The translations under genes and the position numbers were made by a program. The notes beneath the pieces are model-generated. The model made no database searches. It was not told the DNA's origin and was given only the letters and a program-made list of their open reading frames with translations. From NCBI GenBank assembly GCA_040219575.1, contig JAVJSD010000144.1, positions 80,306 through 144,305 on the forward strand: 64,000 nucleotides of DNA, in the 5' to 3' direction. Within the stretch, counting starts at the first letter, position 1; each line of letters opens with the position of its first letter. Below, piece by piece: positions 1 to 8,701 of the stretch. The DNA is from JAVJSD01 sp040219575. Lineage in GTDB: Bacteria; Planctomycetota; Planctomycetia; Pirellulales; Pirellulaceae.

Positions 1-195
1 CAAATGCTGACGAAGCAGCCGGTCGATGCAGACCAGAAACGCCGCCAGCGTCTTGCCAGACCCGGTCGGCGCCGCGATCAGCGTATGTCGGCCGCCTTCG
101 ATGTGCGGCCAACCCAAAGCTTGCGGCTCCGTCGGCGCGCCGAATCGCTGCTGAAACCAGTCTCGCACCAGCGGATGGAAATAGTGTACGTTCAT
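1..195 (-). CDS. Lhr-type DEAD/DEAH helicase, N-terminal fragment
   Basis: The reverse strand encodes 65 residues from an ATG at 195 and runs off the left edge of the window, so only the N-terminus is present. It shows RDWFQQRFGAPTEPQ, the Q-motif region of Lhr-like large helicases, followed by Walker A APTGSGKT at about residues 42-49 and then LAAFL. Family knowledge: Lhr proteins are large 3'-5' superfamily 2 helicases used in DNA repair. The rest of the gene, including the DEAH box and winged-helix parts, lies outside the window, so full length and integrity cannot be judged. A generic DEAD-box RNA helicase is less likely because the PTEPQ and GW(P)xI spacing is Lhr-like. The next gene is divergent. 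Confidence 0.8.
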   Translation of the reverse strand, partial: MNVHYFHPLVRDWFQQRFGAPTEPQALGWPHIEGGRHTLIAAPTGSGKTLAAFLVCIDRLLRQHL

Positions 196-335
196 GCACT
201 GATTGTGGCCGCTGTCCGCCGTGTTTTCAACCTGCCAATCGGTGGTCGGCAAGTTGGCAACCTGCTCTTCGTGGACGCAGTTGCTACACTCACTTCAGAC
301 ATCGCCCTTGACCGCACCTTGGAGACGCGACCACC

Positions 336-620
336 GTGACCACCCCCACGCACGAGGAGATCAACGATTACGCGCGGCAGGTCGTCGAGCAGGCGAAGGT
401 GGTGCTGGCGGCCATCAAGGAAATCCGCAACGTCGAGATTCCCGTGGCGCCGCTGGAGTACGACGACGAGGAGCCCGACGACGCCACCTTCGCCGCCGCC
501 ATGTTCCTGGTGAACATCCTCGAGTACTGCAAGACCGAGCCGACCGAGGCCATCGGCGATCCGGTCTCGATCAACGATCTCCAGGAGAAGATTGAACTCT
601 TGGAGTCGCTGCTCGATTGA
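336..620 (+). CDS. small acidic conserved hypothetical protein
   Basis: 94 residues from a GTG start; GGAG lies 11 bases upstream. The protein is acidic and predicted helical, with no signal peptide, membrane segment or cysteine pair. The C-terminus (LQEKIELLESLLD) looks like a short amphipathic helix or coiled coil, which suggests a subunit or adaptor. Codon use matches the neighbouring genes (high GC at third positions), which supports real coding. I do not recognise a family and give no function. It is divergent from the Lhr-type helicase gene, so the two may share the promoter region between 195 and 336. Confidence 0.6.
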   Translation: MTTPTHEEINDYARQVVEQAKVVLAAIKEIRNVEIPVAPLEYDDEEPDDATFAAAMFLVNILEYCKTEPTEAIGDPVSINDLQEKIELLESLLD

Positions 621-1099
621 CGCGAACACCGCTGCCCCGAACACCGCGCCCGTCGGCCCCTTCCCGACGAAGTCACAAGCACGATGGAACACCACAAATC
701 GCAAGGCGCAGCCTGTCGGCCGCAATCCGAATCGGGAACATGAGGTAACGGAGAAAACGGAGGTAAAGGATTGAAGGACGCTGTCGACCGTCGCGCCGAG
801 GCGATTGTGGCGAGTCCCAGTGGAAAGCGTGCCATGAGACAGGCCTCACCCATGGCCCTACAGAGAGAACAGAAGTGAGAATATATCTTTCTACTAGACA
901 TACAAATTGCAAATAATCGCACGAAGACCTGTATCCACTTTCCTCCGTTTCCTCCTGCTCAAATCTTCTTGACGCCGGCTGCATGGGGCTGAGGCATCAT
1001 CTACATCCGCACAGCTCGCGTGGGTTCGCCCCTAGCCGCATGCTTGGCTGGAAGGCTAGAATCGAAGGGGTATTCCCTTTTGTCACCGAGACCTGTCTG
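621..1099. repeat. intergenic spacer with R2 inverted repeat
   Basis: This 479-bp spacer has no convincing gene. It contains two opposed copies of a purine-rich unit I call R2. The left arm is at about 733-770 (GAACATGAGGTAACGGAG is its core). The right arm is at about 941-968, reading on the other strand as GAGCAGGAGGAAACGGAG. The same unit recurs in the spacers at 5159-5450 and 24875-24911. Its origin and role are unknown. Confidence 0.55.
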
Positions 1100-1456
1100 A
1101 TGCGTTACGGCACCGTCGTTCAATACTTTCCCGCCAAGGGCTACGGATTCATCCGGCCCGATTTCGGGCAGGATATCTTTTTCCACGTCAAGGCGCTGGG
1201 CGAACTGGAGACCGAGCCGCGGATCGAAATCGGCCAGGCGGTGAAGTACGAATTGGTGCCGGGAACCGAGCCGAAGTCGCGCCGCCGTCGAAAGCGCGAG
1301 GAGGAAGAGGAAACGGCCGAAGAGCCGGTCCGCCCGCAAGCACTGAAGGTCGAACTGCTCGACAAGATGCCCGGCGGCGTGCTGGAGCAAAGCGCCGACG
1401 AAAAGCGCACCTACCATCCCAAAGCCCGCCGCAAGAAACCCACTTGGCGGAGGTAG
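1100..1456 (+). CDS. cold-shock-domain nucleic-acid-binding protein with charged tail
   Basis: 118 residues. Residues 1-55 form a cold-shock domain: GTVVQYFPAKGYGFI carries the RNP1-like motif and DIFFHV is the RNP2-like motif. Such domains bind single-stranded RNA or DNA. The start at 1100 was chosen because the domain begins MRYGTV there; an in-frame extension upstream looks non-coding. After the domain there is a block of arginines, an acidic run (EEEEET) and a second basic C-terminus (KARRKKPTWRR). The protein is therefore longer than a classic CspA (about 70 residues), and the tail could add RNA affinity. No neighbour suggests a specific pathway. Confidence 0.85.
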   Translation: MRYGTVVQYFPAKGYGFIRPDFGQDIFFHVKALGELETEPRIEIGQAVKYELVPGTEPKSRRRRKREEEEETAEEPVRPQALKVELLDKMPGGVLEQSADEKRTYHPKARRKKPTWRR

Positions 1457-1458
1457 TC

Positions 1459-1586
1459 GTAGGCCGGAACGAGCCGTGCGCTGTTCCGGCAGGGGCGCAT
1501 TGGAAGGGTTGCACTGTGAACCGCCCGTCTTCGTTCGCGCGGCGCTGGGGATCTGCCGGAACAGCGCAAGGCTCGTTCCGGCCTAC
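1459..1586. repeat. R1 inverted repeat, 32-bp arms
   Basis: Arms at 1459-1490 and 1555-1586 match as inverted copies at 31 of 32 positions, with a 64-bp centre. Each arm begins GTAGGCCGGAACGAGCC when read outward-in. It starts three bases after the cold-shock gene's stop codon and lies just before the convergent gene ending at 1605. The GTAGGCCGG end recurs singly near 16124 and 25051, so this is probably a dispersed palindromic element. A transcript through it could form a strong hairpin between the two convergent genes, but there is no U-run of the classic terminator type. Confidence 0.8.
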
Positions 1587-1604
1587 GGCTTATGGCATCG
1601 ACGG

Positions 1605-4600
1605 CTACGGTTGCGGCTCGCCGTCGAGGACGAGCTTGGCGCTGGCGGCGGAGCCGGGGACTTCCAGCAATTCCACCAACAGCGGCTCGCTGCGTTTCAC
1701 CTGATTCACGGCCAACGTGACCGTGCTGCGGCCGCTGGGTGCGTCGAGCGTGATCTCGTCGCCGGCCAGTGGTTTGGGTTTGCCGTTGAGCCACAGCGAC
1801 AATCCTTCGTGCGGACCCACGTTCAGCCGAATCTCACCCGGCGTGGTGACGTCGAGTTGGAAGCGGACGAAGCTCGTCGGATCGTTCTCGCGGTGCGGCT
1901 TGAAGGTGTTGAGTTCGTCGAGCGGCAAGTCGCCGCCCACGCGGCTGTAGACCGGCGTCCAGCTCAAATCGGGATCGTCGGTCGCCGCGGTGTCGAAACT
2001 CGTGCGGTTCAAGCGGCGATTTCCCTCCTGCGTGTAAAGCATCGCCTGCCAACTTCGCACGAGTTGCCGGTTGCTGACGGCGAATTCGCCCACCTTGCCC
2101 AGTTCCGACAGGAACCGCACCAGGTCGACCAGTTCACCGCGCGTGAGCTGATCGGCCGCGCCGTCGGGCATCAGCGATCGGCCTTCCTTGCGCAGTTCGA
2201 TCGAGTCAATCGCAATCGTGATCAGCTTGCCTTCCGCGTCGCGGAGCACCAATTCGGTTTTTGTCTCTCGCACGGGAATGCCGGAGACGATCTTGCCGTC
2301 GTCGGTAACGACCTGCAGCGAGTGGAAGTTCTCCTTCACCTTGGCGGCCGGCACAAGCAGCGATTCGATCAGGTAGTCGATCTGCGCGCTGGCGCCGACG
2401 CTGACCAGATCCGGACCGACCCGCCCTCCCGCACCGCCGACGGCGTGGCACTTCTGGCACTGCAAGTGTTGTCGGCGATACACCTCCTCGCCGCGATGGC
2501 CGTCGCCTGCGTCGCGGACTTCGGCGACAAGTTCTTCCATCAACTCGGGCGTCAGCTTCCAGCCGAATTCGCCCAGCTTGCCGGCGGCGCGGATCGTCTC
2601 CAACAGCGGCGGCGCGTCGCGGCCGCTGCGTTGCGCGGCGCGAAGCGTGAGCTTCGCCACGTCGGGCGTCAGTTCGGTTTCCTTGAGCGCGCGCGACAGC
2701 AGGCCCGGGCCTTGTTGCCGCGAGACAATCGCCGCCACGAGCCCGTCGACGTCGACGTCCGCATCGGCCGGTGCGTCGGCGAGCAGTTTGGCGGTCAACT
2801 GCGCGGCCCGCTCGAGATTCACGGCGGCCAACGCCGTCACCGCCTGCTGGCGGTCGTCGAAGGGGCGCGACGACTGCGCGACTTCCGCCAGCGTGTCGAT
2901 CGCCGGCTTGTCGCCGAGCGAGGCGAGGGCGTCGCAGGCGGCATGCCGCACCGTCTGCGGCACGCGGTCGTCGGCCGTGGCCAGCTTCTTCAGTTCCTCT
3001 TGAATCGCCTTCAGTTTCCAGACGCCGGCGGCTCGCACCGCCGCCGCGCGGACGACCGGGTTCGGCTGTTCGAAAAGTTTCGTAAGCGACGCGAGATCGC
3101 CCGAGGGAGTCACCTTCCGCTGTCGCGACGCCGCCACGAGCGTGTCCAACAGCGCCGCCTTCTTGTCGTCGGCCAACGACGACTTCTCGGCCAGCACGGC
3201 GTCCAGCACCTGCCGCAACTGCTGTGGTCCGCCCAGCGATGCGATCAACTCCAGCACGCCGTCGAGGCTGTCCGCGTCGACCTTGTTCTCCGCCACCAGC
3301 GCCAGCAGCGGGCCGACCACGTCCGGCGAATCGACCGCTTTCAACGCGAAGGTGAGATGATCGACCTGGTCGAACTCCAGCCGTCCCTCGCGCACCGCCG
3401 GCAGCCAGGAGGGCGCCAGGTCGCGCATCGTCTGCCACAAGGCGAAGTCGAGGAAGCGGTCCATCGATTGATCGAGCACGCGGGCGGCGATGCGGGCGGC
3501 CCGCGGTCCGTCTTCGTCTTGGAACTCCGCCAGCATGCGGACCGCTTCCAGCCGCACGCGGGGATGCTCGTCGTCGACGCCGCGGCGGGGAATGTCGATC
3601 GGATCCTCCAGCCGCACCCGCCACTGCGAGGCGACGCGCATGGCCGCGGCCCGGACGCGATGATCGCGCGAGGCGAGGCAGTCTTGCAGCAGCTTCTCGT
3701 TGACGGTGTTCAGCGATTGGTGGAGCCACAGCCCTTCCAGTCGATTGTGCTCCCACTGGGGATCGACTTCGCCTTCCTTCGTAAGTGAGGCCAGCCACGC
3801 TTCCAGCTTGGGCAGCACCGCTTCGGCGCCGCGCGATTTGAGGATCAGCTTGGCGTGCAGACGCGTGAATTCCTCGGGCGCCTTCAACTGCTCGAGCAGC
3901 TGCTCGATCGTCGCGCCCACCAACTCGGGCTTCTTCAGCACCGGGCCGCCCTTGTACGTCACGCGCCAGATGCGGCCGTGCACGTGGTCGCGCCGCGGGT
4001 CGCGGAAGTCGACCTCGCCGTGTTGGATGATCGGGTTGTACCAGTCGGCGATGTAGATCGCGCCGTCGGGGCCGACTTTCACGTCAATCGGACGAAACGC
4101 CACGTGCGACGTCTTGATCAGCTCGGTCTCCTGCCGCGAGGCGTATCCCGAACCATCTTCGCTGACCACGAACCGGCACACGCGGTGAGCGCGGAAGTCG
4201 TTGGTGAGCATGTCGCCCTGCCACTCGTCGGGCAAGTGCCGGCCGCTGAGGATCTCCAGTCCGCAGTGTTTGGGACTGCCGGGGTTGAGTCCTTCGAGTC
4301 GCCGCACCAGTCCAACGGCGGTGACGTAGACCGCGCCGGGAAAGACGTAGTTGATGCCCTCGCCATACGCGCCGTCGGTAGCGAAGTTCGCGCCCCAACG
4401 GTTGAAGTGATGTCCCCAGGGATTCACAAACCCGCGGCAGAGCACGTCCAGTTCGAGCGTCTCGGGCCGGAACCGCCAGATGCCGCCGCCGTTGAGATGT
4501 TTCACGCCGTAGGGCGTCTCCACGTGGCTGTGAATGTAGATCGACTGGTTCATATATAACTGGCCGTCGTGCCCCCAGCGGAGCGTGTGCAGCAGGTGGT

Positions 4601-5096
4601 GCGTATCCTCGGTGCCGAAGCCGGAAAGCGTCACGCGGCGGCGATCGGCCTTCAAGTCGCCGTCGGTGTCTTCCAGGTGCAGCAGTTCGGTGCTGTTGGC
4701 GACGTACGCGCCGCCCTGGTCGTCGGGGACGACGCCGGTGGGAATCAGCAGCCCGTCGGCGAAGACGGTAGTCTTGTCGGCCTGGCCGTCGCCGTCGCTG
4801 TCTTCGAGCACGAGAATCTTGTCGGTCGCCGGTTGGCCCGGTTCGATGTGCGGGTAGACCTCGCTGCTGGCGATCCACAAGCGTCCCTGCGCATCGAAGT
4901 TCATCTGAATCGGCTTGGCGATCTGCGGATCGCCCGCGAACAGGTTCACCTCGAACCCGTCGGCGACGACGAACGTCTGGCGTTCCAGTTCCGGGGCGGG
5001 ATCGGGGATGTCCTTCAAGTCGCGCTGGGCAAGCAACGAGGTCGCGCTGATCAGAAGGCAACAGAAGGCAATGAGCGGGGAGACGGAGTGATTCAT
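1605..5096 (-). CDS. PVC-type secreted dehydrogenase-like protein with HEAT repeats and CxxCH haem site
   Basis: 1163 residues with a signal peptide at 1-23. Residues 25-390 form a beta-propeller of the putative membrane-bound dehydrogenase type typical of Pirellula and Verrucomicrobium (VADGFEVNLFAGDP, FDAQGRLWIA, GPDGAIYIADWYNP), related to sorbosone-dehydrogenase propellers. Residues about 400-850 are helical HEAT-like repeats. A c-type haem motif CQKCH lies at 880-884 in the Pirellula-type haem-binding domain (GRVGPDLVSVG). The last ~150 residues are a beta-rich domain. It probably acts in the periplasm in oxidation of a carbohydrate-like substrate with electron transfer, but the substrate is unknown. 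Related proteins occur in many copies per planctomycete genome. The SGNH hydrolase gene upstream on the same strand may be co-transcribed. Confidence 0.9.
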   Translation of the reverse strand: MNHSVSPLIAFCCLLISATSLLAQRDLKDIPDPAPELERQTFVVADGFEVNLFAGDPQIAKPIQMNFDAQGRLWIASSEVYPHIEPGQPATDKILVLEDSDGDGQADKTTVFADGLLIPTGVVPDDQGGAYVANSTELLHLEDTDGDLKADRRRVTLSGFGTEDTHHLLHTLRWGHDGQLYMNQSIYIHSHVETPYGVKHLNGGGIWRFRPETLELDVLCRGFVNPWGHHFNRWGANFATDGAYGEGINYVFPGAVYVTAVGLVRRLEGLNPGSPKHCGLEILSGRHLPDEWQGDMLTNDFRAHRVCRFVVSEDGSGYASRQETELIKTSHVAFRPIDVKVGPDGAIYIADWYNPIIQHGEVDFRDPRRDHVHGRIWRVTYKGGPVLKKPELVGATIEQLLEQLKAPEEFTRLHAKLILKSRGAEAVLPKLEAWLASLTKEGEVDPQWEHNRLEGLWLHQSLNTVNEKLLQDCLASRDHRVRAAAMRVASQWRVRLEDPIDIPRRGVDDEHPRVRLEAVRMLAEFQDEDGPRAARIAARVLDQSMDRFLDFALWQTMRDLAPSWLPAVREGRLEFDQVDHLTFALKAVDSPDVVGPLLALVAENKVDADSLDGVLELIASLGGPQQLRQVLDAVLAEKSSLADDKKAALLDTLVAASRQRKVTPSGDLASLTKLFEQPNPVVRAAAVRAAGVWKLKAIQEELKKLATADDRVPQTVRHAACDALASLGDKPAIDTLAEVAQSSRPFDDRQQAVTALAAVNLERAAQLTAKLLADAPADADVDVDGLVAAIVSRQQGPGLLSRALKETELTPDVAKLTLRAAQRSGRDAPPLLETIRAAGKLGEFGWKLTPELMEELVAEVRDAGDGHRGEEVYRRQHLQCQKCHAVGGAGGRVGPDLVSVGASAQIDYLIESLLVPAAKVKENFHSLQVVTDDGKIVSGIPVRETKTELVLRDAEGKLITIAIDSIELRKEGRSLMPDGAADQLTRGELVDLVRFLSELGKVGEFAVSNRQLVRSWQAMLYTQEGNRRLNRTSFDTAATDDPDLSWTPVYSRVGGDLPLDELNTFKPHRENDPTSFVRFQLDVTTPGEIRLNVGPHEGLSLWLNGKPKPLAGDEITLDAPSGRSTVTLAVNQVKRSEPLLVELLEVPGSAASAKLVLDGEPQP

Positions 5097-5472
5097 CGTG
5101 ATGGCGCGAATGATGGAATTCGATGGAGTGTTGTCTGTTCGACGAAGGACGTACGTGTGTAACAGGAGGAAACGGAGCGAACGGAGACTCGCTGCAACGC
5201 TGCTGGGGGAGTCGGCCTGATCGTTGGCGTCGCAGTAATGGGGCTGAACAGGAGGAAGCGGAGGGAGCAGAGAGAATCAAGGCAATTGATGTTCGATCGA
5301 AACCGCGTTCCTCGAACCGCCCTCAAGTCTTCTGTCTCTGCTTTCCCTGCGACCTCCTGTTCAAATCTCGCCGGTATGGCGAACAACGCTGGCCGCTGTT
5401 CTACGCCGAACTCCTCCTCCGTTTGCTCCGTTTGCTCCTGTTGATCTTCTTCTGTGACGGCGGCCACGCTGG
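5097..5472. repeat. intergenic spacer built of R2 inverted repeats
   Basis: The 376-bp spacer between two minus-strand genes contains four R2-like arms. Two forward arms lie near 5160-5190 and 5247-5276 (the second reads GAACAGGAGGAAGCGGAGG). Two reverse arms lie near 5335-5362 and 5412-5445 (CTCCGTTTGCTCCGTTTGC in the last). They can fold as nested imperfect hairpins. No credible gene is seen on either strand. Confidence 0.6.
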
Positions 5473-6717
5473 TTACGGTTTAGCGCGGGTGATCTTGATT
5501 TCGTAGGTGTGTTTCTCCGGCTGTCGCAGCTTGGCGATCAGCGCTTCCTGCTGTTCGATGAGCGGATCGAACATGGGAATCTCGACGGCGTTGTTCCCCT
5601 GCTCGTGTTTGCGAAACAGGAACAGGTAGGTTTCGTTCTGCGGGCGGTAGCGGTGGAAGAAAAGTTCATTCTTCTTGCCGATCTCGCGGCGAAGACGCTC
5701 GATTTGTGATGGCTCGGGACCGGCGGTGAGCGCCACGCCGCGGGCCAGTTCGTCGCTGCTGGCCGAGAGGGCTTTTCGCCCGTCGATCAACACGTCGTAG
5801 TCGCCGGCGGCCAGGCCCGTAATGCGCAACTCGCGAGAGGGAATCAAGCGACCGGCCGACTCCGGGCTGTATTTCGGCGCCGGTGGAAACGGGAGCGCAG
5901 CGTCGTGGGCGACGAAACGCAGACCGAGCGCGGTGGGGGTGACGTCGCTCAGCGTCGTGCCGGCCGTATCGCGCGACTTGCCGGCGGCGTCGAGGTCGAC
6001 CGTCCACTTGGGCGGCTCGCGGCCGAGTTCCTGGGCGATATGCTGGGCCGCCCTCCAGTAGCCGTATCCACTCAAGTGCAGGCCGTTGTCGGTCAGCCGG
6101 TCGATCGGCGCGGGCGAGGCGTCGTCGCCGCTGATCAGCGAGTACAGATCGAGCACCGGCAGCTTGCGACTCTCGGCCAAATTGAGAATCGCATCGCGAT
6201 AGACGGCGACGGATTGGTTGTACTGCGCGGGCGGCGGCAGCGGCGCTCCGAGGTTTTCATGCCGCAGCGGCGTGAGCAGGACCAGTCGAGCGGGCGTTTC
6301 GCCGAGTCGATCGAGCAGGCGATTGAGCCCGGCGCTGAATTGTTCGAGTTGCTCCGGTCCGCGATACGCCTCGTTCGCGCCATAGGCGACGAGAATCACC
6401 GTCGGCTTGGCCGCAACCAGGTCGTCGATCAACCGCTTGTAGCCGTTGTCGGTATTGCCGAACACCGCCCGAGCGACGCCGCTCACCTCATCGCCGCTCC
6501 AACCCAGATTGCGAAACGTAATATCCTTGTCGGGATGCAGCGCCGTGAGCGCCGTCTCGACGTAGCCATACATCTGCATCCGCTCGATGAACGTTCCGCC
6601 CAGCAGCACCACGCGATCCCCATCGCGCAACAAGGCATCGCCGTTCTCGGCGTCAGCGCCGCGCGCCGAGGAAACCAGCAGCAGCGTCAACAGCAAACAG
6701 GAGCAGAGGATTCTCAT
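5473..6717 (-). CDS. secreted SGNH/GDSL-family hydrolase with altered block I
   Basis: 414 residues. The start at 6717 is preferred because a clean signal peptide follows (MRILCSCLLLTLLLVSSARG); an in-frame ATG at 6753 adds 12 residues. SGNH blocks are visible: NLGWSGDE (block II Gly), YGANEAY (block III Asn) and DNGLHLSGYGY (block V Asp/His). Block I reads LLGGTFIERMQ instead of GDS, so the usual serine nucleophile is not at its standard place; this variant is common in planctomycete members. A C-terminal beta-rich region follows from about 270. The substrate is unknown; esterase activity on a polysaccharide ester is a reasonable inference. The gene lies between the orphan ABC permease and the CxxCH protein on one strand. 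Confidence 0.85.
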   Translation of the reverse strand: MRILCSCLLLTLLLVSSARGADAENGDALLRDGDRVVLLGGTFIERMQMYGYVETALTALHPDKDITFRNLGWSGDEVSGVARAVFGNTDNGYKRLIDDLVAAKPTVILVAYGANEAYRGPEQLEQFSAGLNRLLDRLGETPARLVLLTPLRHENLGAPLPPPAQYNQSVAVYRDAILNLAESRKLPVLDLYSLISGDDASPAPIDRLTDNGLHLSGYGYWRAAQHIAQELGREPPKWTVDLDAAGKSRDTAGTTLSDVTPTALGLRFVAHDAALPFPPAPKYSPESAGRLIPSRELRITGLAAGDYDVLIDGRKALSASSDELARGVALTAGPEPSQIERLRREIGKKNELFFHRYRPQNETYLFLFRKHEQGNNAVEIPMFDPLIEQQEALIAKLRQPEKHTYEIKITRAKP

Positions 6718-6764
6718 CGCGAAGCGACTTCTCGTTTCAAAAAGGTTCAACACGAGTGGTTAGT

Positions 6765-6883
6765 GGTGAGTGGTGAGTGGTGATTTGCCAACGCGGATTC
6801 GCCCCAAGCCGACGACTTGTCGTCGTGTGATTGCGAATCCCAAGCCGACGGCCTCGCCGTCGTCACCACTCACCACTCACCGA
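6765..6883. repeat. R3/R4 composite palindrome overlapping a stop codon
   Basis: The outer arms are opposed copies of a GTGGTGAGTGGTGA repeat (R3; about 6765-6783 and 6863-6883). Inside are two perfect short hairpins of family R4: CGACGAC/GTCGTCG at 6810-6825 and GACGGC/GCCGTC at 6847-6861, each preceded by CAAGC. The TGA stop codon of the permease gene (6877-6879) lies inside the right R3 arm. A similar R3/R4 composite is found at 18566-18634, again on a stop codon. Confidence 0.8.
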
Positions 6884-7785
6884 TAATGTACCCAGGCCCG
6901 TGAGGAACGAAACAGGGCGGCGGTGACCAGCAGCAGGACGACGAACAGCACCCAGGCCATCGCCGAGGCGTAGCCCATCTCCAGATGTTGAAACGCCGAC
7001 AGGAACAAGTGCAGCGAGAGCATCAAGGTGGAGCCGTCGGGACGGCCCGTCCCTTCACTTACGATATACACCTGCGTGAAGGCTTGCACGGATTGAATCA
7101 GGCCCATCACCAAATTGAAGAAAATCACCGGCGTCAAAAGGGGCAGCGTGACGTGCCGGAACCGCCGCAACGGGCCGGCGCCGTCGAGCTCCGCCGCCTC
7201 GTACAGCTCGCGGGGAATGTCGCCCAGGGCCGACAGGTAAATGATCATGAAGTTGCCCACGCCCCACAGGCTCATCATCACCAGGGCGTCCTTCGAGCCG
7301 AAGTTGAGCGACAGCGCCGCCTCGCCGGTCCCCCGGAACCAGCTCTGCTCGGGCAGCCCCACGCGGTACAAGAGATGGTTCACCAGGCCGTGCGCCGGGT
7401 CGAGCAGCCAGAGCCAGAGGGCGGAACCGGCCACGACTGGCACCACCGAGGGCAGGAAGAAGATGGTGCGATACACCGCCTGGCCGCGGACCCGCCAGGA
7501 GAGCATGACCGCCAGCGTCACCCCCAGCAGGATCGACAGCGGCACCGACAACACGGCGAAATAGAAGGTATTCCACAACGCCAACCCGAAGTCCTCCCGC
7601 ACGAGGATCTCCTCGGCCATCCGTTGATAGTTGGCCGTGCCGACGAACTGCGGCGGCGAAAGCAAATCGTAGCGGCACAAGCTCCAGTACAGCGACGCCG
7701 CGAAGGGGTAAACCACCAGGGCCGCAAGCCCCAGCAGCCAGGGAGCGATGAACAGATATCCGGCCAAAGGGGCGCGTCGCGACAT
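6877..7785 (-). CDS. sugar ABC transporter permease, MalF/UgpA type
   Basis: 302 residues with six predicted membrane segments, starting PLAGYLFIAPWLLGLAALVV. The EAA loop that contacts the ATPase is clear: YEAAELDGAGPLRRFRHVTLP minus its last residue. The start at 7785 (MSRRAPLAG) was chosen because the 40 residues upstream in frame look non-coding. The family imports sugars or glycerol-3-phosphate together with a MalG-type permease, a solute-binding protein and an ATPase. None of these partners is in the window, so this is either an isolated gene whose partners lie elsewhere or a relic. The downstream neighbour is the SGNH hydrolase gene, 160 bp away across a palindrome. Confidence 0.9.
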   Translation of the reverse strand: MSRRAPLAGYLFIAPWLLGLAALVVYPFAASLYWSLCRYDLLSPPQFVGTANYQRMAEEILVREDFGLALWNTFYFAVLSVPLSILLGVTLAVMLSWRVRGQAVYRTIFFLPSVVPVVAGSALWLWLLDPAHGLVNHLLYRVGLPEQSWFRGTGEAALSLNFGSKDALVMMSLWGVGNFMIIYLSALGDIPRELYEAAELDGAGPLRRFRHVTLPLLTPVIFFNLVMGLIQSVQAFTQVYIVSEGTGRPDGSTLMLSLHLFLSAFQHLEMGYASAMAWVLFVVLLLVTAALFRSSRAWVHYR

Positions 7786-8020
7786 GCGGAGAGACTCAGG
7801 CGGTATCGGGAAACAACGAGTATAGCGAGAGGGAACCGGCGCCGTCGCGAAGCCCTCGATCACTACAACCGCCCCGCCCGACAGGACCCGCACGACCACA
7901 ACCATCCGAACTCGCCGGGACGCATTGTGCGGGCCGCGCCGCTTGTGACGAAATCAAGGCTGTGGATTCGCCCGTTACCCACTTCGCGTCCTCGTTCGCG
8001 ACGAGTCGGAAAGGTCACCC

Positions 8021-8290
8021 ATGAAGTCTCTACGCTTGTTGCTTCCGCTGCTGCTTGTCACCGCCTCGCTTTGCGGCCCGTTGCTGTGCACATCCGCCCA
8101 GGCCAGCCTGTGGGAGAAGCACTGCCGCAAGAAGTGCGGCCCCGTCGATTGGCGGTGGAAGCTTCCCCCAGGCAACGGCCACTACATCGCCCCGAACCCG
8201 TGCCTGGGACCGCCGGCCTATTACACGCCCCAGCTGCCTCTTTACTATCGGGGACCGGTCCTGCGGACGATCGACGTTCCCTTGGAGTAG
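8021..8290 (+). CDS. small secreted protein of unknown function
   Basis: 89 residues. Residues 1-28 are a typical signal peptide (hydrophobic core LLLPLLLVTASLCGPLL, cleavage probably after AQA). The mature part is about 60 residues, rich in Pro, Tyr and Trp, with a CRKKC pair and one further Cys, so a disulfide is possible. Pro/Tyr-rich short secreted proteins are frequent in planctomycetes but have no assigned role. It is divergent from the ABC permease gene. I do not recognise a family. Confidence 0.65.
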   Translation: MKSLRLLLPLLLVTASLCGPLLCTSAQASLWEKHCRKKCGPVDWRWKLPPGNGHYIAPNPCLGPPAYYTPQLPLYYRGPVLRTIDVPLE

Positions 8291-8584
8291 GCCTCGCTCA
8301 ACGGCTATCGATTGGCTAATTCCCAGGCTCCGAGTTGGAATTTGCGCGCAGAATTCGGGCGGCGAACTGCTCAGACCTTGGGCAATCCGCTCGCTGTTGG
8401 TCCACGAAGTATTGAAAGGGAGTCCCCTTCGCTAACTTTGTGTGCTGTTGGCATTTGTACGACAGAAAGCATGAATGCTGCACGAAGCGCGGCGGCGGAT
8501 CGTGGCAGGTCGGCACGGCGATTGCCATAACTTTGATGAGTTACGGATTGTTCGCAAACTCATCAACCAACGGAGTCTCCGCCG

Positions 8585-8701
8585 ATGCACCAAGTCACCC
8601 TGCCCCCCGACGCCCGCGCCCGAATCGAAATGTGGCTGAGGTCGTGCACGCTGGAGGCACGCTCGGAGTCCGAAGCGGAGACGGGCTCCGGCGAGTCTTA
8701 G
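8585..8701 (+). CDS. possible 38-residue ORF or gene remnant
   Basis: An ATG preceded by GGAG at a nine-base spacing opens a 38-residue frame starting MHQVTLPPDARARIEMWL. The Shine-Dalgarno site and amphipathic N-terminus are plausible for a gene, but the frame ends after a low-complexity Ser/Glu tail. It may be the 5' end of a decayed gene. No family is recognised. Confidence 0.3.
   Translation: MHQVTLPPDARARIEMWLRSCTLEARSESEAETGSGES

Noticed and set aside
1476..3788. Long plus-strand open frame (about 770 codons) opposite the CxxCH protein
   Set aside because: It lies antisense to a gene with clear propeller, HEAT and haem motifs; its composition (Arg/Gln/His-rich) is typical of shadow frames in GC-rich DNA.
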